DNA of 64,000 nucleotides from JACCXG01 sp963785755 (lineage in GTDB: Bacteria; Acidobacteriota; Vicinamibacteria; Vicinamibacterales; 2-12-FULL-66-21). This document shows, piece after piece, positions 27,494 through 34,457 of this stretch. The translations under genes were made by a program, and so were the position numbers. Position 1 is the first letter of the stretch. Each line of letters opens with the position of its first letter. The notes below the pieces were generated by a model. It saw nothing but the letters and a program-made list of their open reading frames with translations, ran no database searches and had not been told where the DNA came from. Location of the stretch: the NCBI GenBank assembly GCA_963785755.1, contig CAWAXG010000073.1:124001-188000 (forward strand), read 5' to 3'.

Positions 27494-27904
27494 ATGCGTT
27501 TCATGCTGATTGTCAAGGCAAGCAAGGAGTCCGAGGCTGGTGTGCTGCCCGACGAGAAGGCGCTGGGCGACATGGCGAAGTTCAACGAGGAGATGGTGAA
27601 GGCCGGCGTGATGCTGGCGGGCGACGGGCTGCAGGCGAGCTCGAAGGGCGCCCGGGTGCGGTTCGGCGGCGGTAAGCCCACGGTGACCGATGGGCCGTTC
27701 GCCGAGACCAAGGATCTCGTGGCCGGGTACTGGATCATCCAGGCGAAGTCGAAAGACGAGGCCGTGGCGTGGGCCAGGCGGGTACCGTTCGAAGAAGGTG
27801 AAATCGAAATCCGCCAGCTGTTCGAGCTCGAAGATTTCGGCTCGAGCCCTGCCGTCGATCACCACGCCGAGCTCAGGGAGAAACTCTCCAAAGCGAAATC
27901 GTGA
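27494..27904 (+). CDS. YCII-domain (YciI-like) protein
   Basis: A 136-residue ferredoxin-like fold protein of the YciI/DGPF group: MRFMLIVKASKESEAG at the N terminus, then a DGPFAETKDLVAGYWIIQAK segment that is the family signature. These proteins often accompany ECF sigma factors; none is seen here. AAGGAG at 27480-27485 is 8 bases from ATG 27494 but only 2-3 from the in-frame ATG 27488, so 27494 is preferred. Function is not established; the family resembles muconolactone isomerase in fold. A GGGAGTT composite repeat begins 9 bases after the stop. Confidence 0.88.
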   Translation: MRFMLIVKASKESEAGVLPDEKALGDMAKFNEEMVKAGVMLAGDGLQASSKGARVRFGGGKPTVTDGPFAETKDLVAGYWIIQAKSKDEAVAWARRVPFEEGEIEIRQLFELEDFGSSPAVDHHAELREKLSKAKS

Positions 27905-27912
27905 GTTCAGGG

Positions 27913-28146
27913 GTCAACTTCCAACCTCCAACTCCCAACGCGATTGGGTCGCCACGCCCGGGGGAAAATTCACGCGAGGCGGCTCGTTGTGGCGCAGTTC
28001 ACCCAGAAGTACGAAGCCATCGCTTTGGGAGTTGGGAGTTGCCCGCCGCCGCTCGTCGGCTCGATCGCAGCCGACGAGCTCTGGCGAGGCCTCGCCGTAG
28101 CGCGCGTCAATCCGTGCACGCGGAGGCGGGGAGGTTGGGAGTTGAC
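27913..28146. repeat. Composite GGGAGTT repeat element, copy 1
   Basis: The element begins GTCAACTTCCAACCTCCAAC and ends GGTTGGGAGTTGAC, so its ends are inverted repeats. Inside are a core module (27961-28041) with GGGGAAAATT, a matching TTCACCC and GGGAGTT repeats, and a second module (28082-28146) starting GGCGAGGCCTCGCC and continuing TAGCGCGCGT. A further hairpin, CTCGTCGGCTCGATCGCAGCCGACGAG in outline, lies between them. Related copies are at 34.3, 37.3, 38.2 and 57.4 kb. No credible ORF lies inside. Confidence 0.75.
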
Positions 28147-28245
28147 GTCGCCCGGGCTCCCCCCGCTCCCCTGCTCTGACCCTCGCTCGATGTAAACTGA
28201 CCGGATTCCCGCACCGCGAGGGAGCCACAGCGTAGGAGAGTCAAG

Positions 28246-29382
28246 ATGCAGGTGATGATGCAGGTTGGTTTTTATGGCCACGTCCGTCAGTACAGGAATA
28301 TCCAGTCGGAGATCGACGCGAACATACGCCGGGTGATCGAAAGCGGCGAGTACGTCCAGGGGCCGATGCTGAAGCAGTTCGAGCAGGAGCTCGCGGCGTT
28401 TCACGGCATGACCCATGCGGTCGGGACCGGGAACGGCACCGACGCGATCTGGCTGGCCTTGATGGCGATGGGCATCGGTCCGGGCGACGAGGTCATCACC
28501 CATCCGAACACGTTCTTCGCGACCGCCGAGGCGATCTGGATTGCCGGGGCGACGGCGGTGTTCGTCGACTGCGATCCGAAGACGAAGTGCATCGACCCGG
28601 CGAGGATCGAAGCGGCGATCACGCCGAAGACAAAGGCCATCATCCCGGTGCATCTCTACGGCCAGTGCGCCGACATGCCGGCGATCCGGAAGATTGCGGA
28701 CGCGCACAAGCTGCGCGTGATCGAGGACAACGCGCAGGCGATCGACGCGGCCGGCAACGGCTTCAAGATCGGTCATCTCAGCGATGCGACCTCCACCAGC
28801 TTCATCATCCAGAAGAACCTGGGCACGTTCGGCGACGGCGGCGCGCTGCTGACCAACGACGCCGAGATCGACGCGCGCGTCCGCAAGCTGCGCAATCACG
28901 GATCGACCAAGCGCAACGTCCACAGCTACGGCTTCAACAGCCGCCTCGACGATCTGCATGCCGGCGTGCTCAGCGCCAAGCTGAAGCACATCCATGCCTG
29001 GAACGATCAGCGCATCGGATGGGCGGCGCGGTACACCGCCGGCCTCACGGGCGCGACGTCCATCGACCTGCCGCACGTGCGTGACGGCTATCGCCACGTC
29101 TTCCATCTCTACGTTGTCGAGACGAAGGACCCGGCGCAGCGCGATCGGCTCGTGGAGTTCCTCACGTCGGCCGGCGTGGACGCGAAGACGCACTACTCCA
29201 TCGCGATTCACCAGCAGGAGGGCTACCCCTGGGGTAAGGGTGCGAGGATCGTCGGGTCGGTCGCCCATGCCGAGCGCAACGCCGCGTCCTGTGTGAGCCT
29301 CCCGATGTATCCGGAACTGACCGAGGCGGAGGTCGACTACGTCGTCGCCAAGGTTCTCGAGTGGGACAGGTCCGCGAAGTGA
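28246..29382 (+). CDS. DegT/DnrJ/EryC1/StrS family PLP-dependent sugar aminotransferase
   Basis: A 378-residue aminotransferase of the sugar-nucleotide type. The catalytic lysine is K190 in TSFIIQKNLGTFGDGGALLT; the cofactor-ring aspartate lies in VIEDNAQAID, where most homologues have AAQAHGA. Further motifs are GTGNGTDAIWLAL near residue 60 and PVHLYGQCADM. It converts a keto-sugar nucleotide to an amino sugar using glutamate (known for the family). AGGAG precedes ATG 28246. Its stop overlaps the start of the Gfo/Idh/MocA gene, so the two act in one pathway, possibly for a surface glycan. Confidence 0.93.
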   Translation: MQVMMQVGFYGHVRQYRNIQSEIDANIRRVIESGEYVQGPMLKQFEQELAAFHGMTHAVGTGNGTDAIWLALMAMGIGPGDEVITHPNTFFATAEAIWIAGATAVFVDCDPKTKCIDPARIEAAITPKTKAIIPVHLYGQCADMPAIRKIADAHKLRVIEDNAQAIDAAGNGFKIGHLSDATSTSFIIQKNLGTFGDGGALLTNDAEIDARVRKLRNHGSTKRNVHSYGFNSRLDDLHAGVLSAKLKHIHAWNDQRIGWAARYTAGLTGATSIDLPHVRDGYRHVFHLYVVETKDPAQRDRLVEFLTSAGVDAKTHYSIAIHQQEGYPWGKGARIVGSVAHAERNAASCVSLPMYPELTEAEVDYVVAKVLEWDRSAK

Positions 29383-30449
29383 CGCCTCCACGGTATCGCG
29401 TCGCCGTCGTCGGCCTGGGCAAACGCGGTATGCACCATGCGACGGCGTTCGCGATGAACCCGCGATTCGAGCTGGCTGGCATCAGCAGCAGGGATCCCCA
29501 GCGGCTGGCCGGTGGCGCCACGAAGTTCCCCGGGGTGAAGGCGAGCGCCGATGCGAAGGCGCTCGCCGCGGAAGTAAAGCCGGACGTGTTCTGCTTCTGT
29601 ACACCGCCAGGTGTGCGGCTGCCGCTCGTGAAGCTCGGGATCGAGAGCGGCGCGAAGCTGATCGCGTTCGAAAAGCCGGTCGCGATGTCGAGTGCCGAAG
29701 GGCTGGCGATCAAGCAGGCGCTCGACGCCGCCGGCGTGAAAGCGGTCGTCAGCCATCAGCATCGCTACGGCGATCACTATCAGCAGGTCAAGGTGATCAT
29801 CGCCAACGGCGCGATCGGCAAGGTTCACAGCGTCTACGGCACGGCGACCGGCTGGGCGGCGCACATGTTGAGCCACCTCGTGGACTACACGTCGTGGTTC
29901 AACGACTACGAGCCCGCGGAGTGGGTCATGGGGCAGGCCGCGGGCCGCGGCAAGCTCGCGGACGCGCACACGTCGCCGGATTACGTCGCCGGCGTCGTGC
30001 ACTTCCGGAACGGCGTCCGCGGCGTCTACGATTGCGGCGCCGGCGCCCCCGATGTGCCCGATGTGCCGTACTGGTGGCGCAAGTGCCGCATCGGCGCTCT
30101 TGGCACCGACGGCTTCGCCGAAGTGCATACCGGCGGCGGCTGGCGCGCCGTCACGAACGACGGCGTGCGGTCCGGTCCGGGAACCATGGACTACGACCAC
30201 GACATGCCGCTCTACATCCAGGACATGGCCGAGTGGCTGGACGCCGGCAGGCCGCATCCGCTCAGATTCGAGCATGCCTTTCACGGTCTCGAGATCGTGT
30301 CCGGCCTCTATCGTTCGGTCATCGACGGGGGCCAGATCGCCCTGCCGCTGACGAGCGGGATGGACGAGATCGAGGGACTGAAGGCGAAGGTGCCGCCGAA
30401 GAAGGTGCTCATGACGCTGGCGGAGAGCGCGAAGGAATACAAGGAGTAG
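29379..30449 (+). CDS. Gfo/Idh/MocA family NAD(P)-dependent oxidoreductase
   Basis: A 356-residue sugar dehydrogenase-like protein. The N-terminal Rossmann motif is VAVVGLGKRGMHHA; the active-site lysine is in AFEKPVAMSSAEG, and the substrate-side segment SHQHRYGDHYQQVK replaces the common H-x-x-R pattern. I chose GTG 29379, which overlaps the aminotransferase stop as GTGA, over another GTG at 29361 inside that gene. The two probably make a modified sugar: oxidation at C3, then transamination, is the established pairing for such enzymes. Confidence 0.9.
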   Translation: MTPPRYRVAVVGLGKRGMHHATAFAMNPRFELAGISSRDPQRLAGGATKFPGVKASADAKALAAEVKPDVFCFCTPPGVRLPLVKLGIESGAKLIAFEKPVAMSSAEGLAIKQALDAAGVKAVVSHQHRYGDHYQQVKVIIANGAIGKVHSVYGTATGWAAHMLSHLVDYTSWFNDYEPAEWVMGQAAGRGKLADAHTSPDYVAGVVHFRNGVRGVYDCGAGAPDVPDVPYWWRKCRIGALGTDGFAEVHTGGGWRAVTNDGVRSGPGTMDYDHDMPLYIQDMAEWLDAGRPHPLRFEHAFHGLEIVSGLYRSVIDGGQIALPLTSGMDEIEGLKAKVPPKKVLMTLAESAKEYKE

Positions 30450-30476
30450 GTCCGCACGCATTCCGATCGGCGCTTC

Positions 30477-33279
30477 TTGAATCCGTCCGCCTGGCGCTCG
30501 TTCGGCGCGCTTGTTCCGCTGGCCCTTGTCGCCGGCCTCGGCGCCGTGGCGCTCGGGACGACGATCGTCACGCGCGACGTCCGCGGCTCGCTCGAATTCA
30601 TCGTGGTGGGGCCGCCGGTTCGGGACCTCGTGATGACGCTCGCGGTCACACTCGTCGGTGTCCTGCTGCTCCACGCGTTGCTGCTTCGGCGCACCGCGGG
30701 CGCGCTCGAACAGGCCGAAACAATCCGTTCCGCGGGATATGCCTCGCCGCTGCTCGCCTTTCTCCTGCCGATCGCCGGAGTGGCCGTCGCGATGTGGGGC
30801 GGCGCCGCGGCGCCTCCCCTCGTCTACTGGTGCTGGGAACTGGCGCCGTGGTGGTGTGCGATTGCGGTGGCGCTCACGATGCGCAACGCGCTCGGCGTGT
30901 CAGGAACGTCCTGGAGCGCCATCCGTGATCGCGTGCAGCGCGTCTCTCCCCGCACCGCCTACCTGTTGCTCGGCGGGGCTGTCGCGGCGTGGATCGTCCT
31001 GAGCAATCCTTCCCTTCGCACGTGGCGCGTACCGATCGGCGACGAGCCGCGGTACTCTCCGCTACGTCGAGAGCTGGTGCCAGGGGGAAGGCGTCGACAT
31101 CTCCCGCGTGGCCAGACTCTCGGAGGTCTCGCGCGATGGCGGACCGCACCTGCTTCGGGCGCTCAGGTTCGGCGTGCGCACGCTCGCCGCGGATGCCAGC
31201 GGTCTCGTCTCCGATGTCATCGCCAGTGTGACCCGGCCCGATTTCCGCTGGGATCGGATGACGAGCGGCGACGGTTCGTTCGTGATGGGACGCGGCGGCG
31301 GCAGCTATCAGAGTCATCAGCCCGGCTTGTCTCTGCTGCTCCTGCCCGGCTACGCCATCGATCGGCACGTGTTCTCGAAGGCCACGGTCTACGACGGTCA
31401 GTTTCCCGATCGACTGCCGATGGTCCACGTGACGCTGACGCTCGTCGCAGCGGCCGGCGCGATCGCGCTCGCCGCGCTCTGCCGCAACATCGGTGTCGGG
31501 ATGTCCGGCGCGTCGGCGTTCGCGTTTCTCGCGTGGGCAGCGTTTCCGGCGTCGGCGATGGCGTTCCAGGTGTATCCCGAAACCTGCGCCGCGCTGACGA
31601 TCACCGCCGCGCTGGCGCTCCTCACCGGCCGGTCCGATTCACGCCGCGCCATCGCGCTCGCCGGGTTGTGCGCCGGTTATCCCCTGTTCCTGCACGTGCG
31701 GTTCGTGCTCGTCTCGGCGGTCCTGTTTCTGCTCGGCATCTGGACCCTGCGTCACGCGCGGCGCCGCGCGATCGTGTTCGCTGCCGCATGGGCCGTCCCG
31801 GTCGCCGCGCAGCTCTGGTTCGTTTACCACGCGACGGGCATCCCCTGGCCGACCGCGTTCTACCGCACGGCGGACCAGAGCGTGGTGCGGGCGTCGGTCG
31901 TGCCGTCGAACGTGTTCCGGTTCATCGCCGATCGCGACTGGGGGTTCCTCCCCTACGCGCCAATGCTGCTGGTGGCTGTGGCGGGATTCGTCTCGCTCTG
32001 GCGCCTGCGCAAGGACCTCGCGCTCGCCATCGCGGGGGTCGCCCTGGCGTTGACCGCAACGGCGGCGACCCACAACGTGGCGGCCGGAGGCGGCACGCCA
32101 ACCCGGCTCATTACCGGCATGGTGCCGATTCTGATCGTCCCGGCGGCCGCGGCCGTCCGCGAGTGGGGCGATCGGTCGGCGCTGCGCATCCTGTTCGTGG
32201 TCCTCGCGCTGCTCACGCTCGACCAGGCCTGGGATTACAACCGCACGCACGTGAAAGAGGTCGGCGCGTTCATCTCGCCGGGTGTGGCCGGATGGCGTAT
32301 CAATCTGCTCTTCCCGTACCTCACCGAAGGCTTCACCCGGCAGCCGCTCTGGGCCTTGGGGGGCATCGCCGCGTGCGTAGTGATGCTGCTGGCGACAACC
32401 GTCCAGCCGATGGCGCAGCGCCTGCGCTCGGCCGGAGGCCGTGGCGTCGCCGCAGCCGCCCTGGCCGCCATTGCGATCGCGACGACGACTTCGGGCACGT
32501 GGGCGCATTGGCATCCACGGTTCCGTCACAACGACGAGCAGGGCCGGGCCGCGCTGGTCGCGGCGTACGTCGATGCCGGCGACTGCTCGCTGTGCTGGTC
32601 GTCACGACGCGGTCCGCTCGGAGCGGAAGACCTCGCCGCCAACACCCTGGAGTCGCTGTCGCTCGAGGCGCAGGCAACCGGCGCCCGCCGGGCCCGGTTC
32701 CACGTTGCTGCCACCGGCCCGAACGGTCCGGTCTTCGGTACGGTGCGGTTCGACTTCGGCGATGGCCAGGTCAGCTCCCCGCGAGTGATGGCGGGGACGC
32801 TCGACCTCACCCATGAGTATCGCGACGACGGGGACTACAAGGTCAAGGCGTGGCTGTACCTGCCGGGAGAATCGCCGCGGATGGCGACGGCGACGGTGCG
32901 AATCTCTGAGCAGTCGGTGAACGGGCCGACGGCTTCTTTCACTAAGCTCACAAAGCTCAGGAAGAAAAGACATTCTCTAGTCTCGGATTGCGCTTCGCGC
33001 CACACGAAGGCAACGACGTCACGAAGACACGAAGGATCCTTGCAACATCTACCGTCGTGCCGTCGTGCCGTCGCGCCTGTCAGCGCGGTAGCGCGACCGT
33101 CAGACGATTCGGGAGTGCTTCACGAAAACTTTGTGGTCTTTGTGTGCTTGGTGAGCTTCGTGACGAAAGCCGTGAGCCGTGATCTGCGAACGTCATCCAG
33201 AATCAACTCCCAGAAACTTCCGCACTCTTTCGAGCTCCGCCTCCAGCTCGCTGCGGAAGCTCCGCTCTCGTGGCTGTGA
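30477..33279 (+). CDS. GT-C family glycosyltransferase-like membrane protein with PKD-like domain (one frameshift)
   Basis: A large polytopic protein starting at TTG 30477. Helices occupy the first 190 residues, then comes the GT-C catalytic-loop motif IGDEPRY. The frame shifts at about 31057, where one extra base separates it from LRYVESWCQGEGVDISRVAR, and about ten more helices follow. After the last helix lies a PKD-like beta-sandwich (VRFDFGDGQVSSP to TATVRI, about 32740-32910). The remaining 120 codons to 33279 run through CACGAAG-type repeat sequence and are probably not a genuine domain. It lies 27 bases after the sugar oxidoreductase gene and may transfer a sugar from a lipid carrier (inference). 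Confidence 0.72.
32938..33180. repeat. CACGAAG / TTTGTGG-type repeat region
   Basis: Starting with TTTCACTAAGCTCACAAAGC and closing with TGAGCTTCGTGACGAAA, the outer parts are imperfect inverted copies. Between them are CACGAAGGCAACG, GTCACGAAGACACGAAGGA and GTGGTCTTTGTGTGCTTGGT. The composition differs from the neighbouring genes. The region is read through by the open frame of the glycosyltransferase-like gene. Confidence 0.6.
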
Positions 33280-34270
33280 GCTGACATACCCGAACGTGCG
33301 ACTGCAGCTGCCCGCCGGTGACCGTGAGGTTCCCCCAGCCGACGATCCGATCGCGCCACAACATCGGTAGCGCGTAGTAGCCCAGCTTTCTCTTGGCGAT
33401 CGGAGTGTACGCCTCGAACCGGTACGACCAGTTCCAGAACAGCTCGAATCTCCGCCGATCCCAGACGACCGGATCGAACGGCGCCAGCAGGCGCACGCCG
33501 GCATCAGGCGTCACCTGCCGGGGATCCTCGGCGGCCGGCCAGTACCAGTCGATCCCATCGACGCGCGCGTGCGCGAGCCGGCGTCTCGCGCGCGCCAGCG
33601 CTCCGTTCAGGCCGCCCCGCAGGTGCGGGACCGCATACCGCAGGCGGCGAACGAGAACGGACAGACTCGCGGCGGGCAGCGGCGCGTACTTGCCGACCGC
33701 TACGTCAACGAGCGCATCGAGCCGTTGGCGCGGCGACTGCGCCGAAGACGAGGAGGGCTGACGGACGGCATAGATGCGGATGCCGCGCTCGCGGCGCGCC
33801 ACCCGTAACAGTCCCCGGTAGTGCATGTCGTCGAGCAGGTGCGTGGTCGCGCTCGACGAGCCGCCCCAGTAGTTGATCACGGTACCGTGAGCAAAGTAGG
33901 CGTCGACCTCGCGGGGGTGCACCTCCCCACGCTCGCGCACGAACGCGAGAAGCTGCTGCGCGCGGCTGCGCACCGATCCCGACCGCACGCGCGCGTGGCC
34001 GCGCGGATGCATCAGCGCGTGCACGGCGCTCGACACGAAGCCGTAATTGACGAAGAAGTCCTCCTCGATCCCGAGGCTCGCGAACCGCCGCTCGAGATCG
34101 CCGGCGCGATAGTTCCTGACCCGGTGGCGCAAGGTCAGATCCTGCGCTCTCGCCGGCGCCCGGATCGGGTCCGCCTGCACGAAGCCCAGTTTTTCGACCG
34201 CGCGTTTCAACGTGAGGGGCTCGAAGAGACTGCGACTGATGGCAAAGCGCCGGAGGTCGTCGAGGGTCAC
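33203..34270 (-). CDS. YcaQ-like winged-helix DNA glycosylase family protein
   Basis: A 355-residue protein of the YcaQ/AlkZ-like family (winged-helix DNA-binding domain, HTH_42), whose characterised members unhook DNA interstrand crosslinks. Visible motifs: LDDLRRFAISRSLFEP, a VQADPIRAPARAQDLTLRHR block near residue 30, WGGSSSATTHLLDDMHYRGL, and RLLAPFDPVVWDRRRFELFW near the C terminus, the conserved catalytic-region signature. I place the start at GTG 34270. A longer frame exists upstream, but its residues (LWKLGVGDWELTPGAP) are encoded by a GGGAGTT repeat element and are not homologous. Confidence 0.85.
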   Translation of the reverse strand: MTLDDLRRFAISRSLFEPLTLKRAVEKLGFVQADPIRAPARAQDLTLRHRVRNYRAGDLERRFASLGIEEDFFVNYGFVSSAVHALMHPRGHARVRSGSVRSRAQQLLAFVRERGEVHPREVDAYFAHGTVINYWGGSSSATTHLLDDMHYRGLLRVARRERGIRIYAVRQPSSSSAQSPRQRLDALVDVAVGKYAPLPAASLSVLVRRLRYAVPHLRGGLNGALARARRRLAHARVDGIDWYWPAAEDPRQVTPDAGVRLLAPFDPVVWDRRRFELFWNWSYRFEAYTPIAKRKLGYYALPMLWRDRIVGWGNLTVTGGQLQSHVRVCQLTATRAELPQRAGGGARKSAEVSGS

Positions 34271-34298
34271 GGCTGAGTGGACTTGTGGTGCGCCCGGC

Positions 34299-34452
34299 GT
34301 CAACTCCCAATCTCCAACTCCCAATTTCCAAAGAGAGTCGATCGATGGAGTTGGGTGAAATTCGTCGCAACCTGAGATTGCAGTGCCGCATTCCACCCGG
34401 CTCGGACGAACCCATCGCTTTGGGAGTTGGGAGTTGGGAGTTGGGAGTTGAC
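34299..34452. repeat. Composite GGGAGTT repeat element, copy 2
   Basis: The element begins GTCAACTCCCAATCTCC and ends with four tandem GGGAGTT units closing in GTTGAC at 34452. The core (from 34354) has GGGTGAAA and, 38 bases on, TTCCACCC, followed by GGACGAACCCATCGCTT. It abuts the stop codon of the PVC-type cytochrome gene (34458) by 5 bases and overlaps the upstream region of the YcaQ-like gene. Confidence 0.8.
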
Positions 34453-34457
34453 CGCCA

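Noticed and set aside
29361..29378. GTG 29361 as start of the Gfo/Idh/MocA gene
   Set aside because: It lies deeper inside the aminotransferase gene; GTG 29379 gives the usual GTGA overlap and the normal family N terminus.
34271..34396. N-terminal extension of the YcaQ-like protein
   Set aside because: The residues are encoded by the GGGAGTT composite repeat and have no counterpart in the family.
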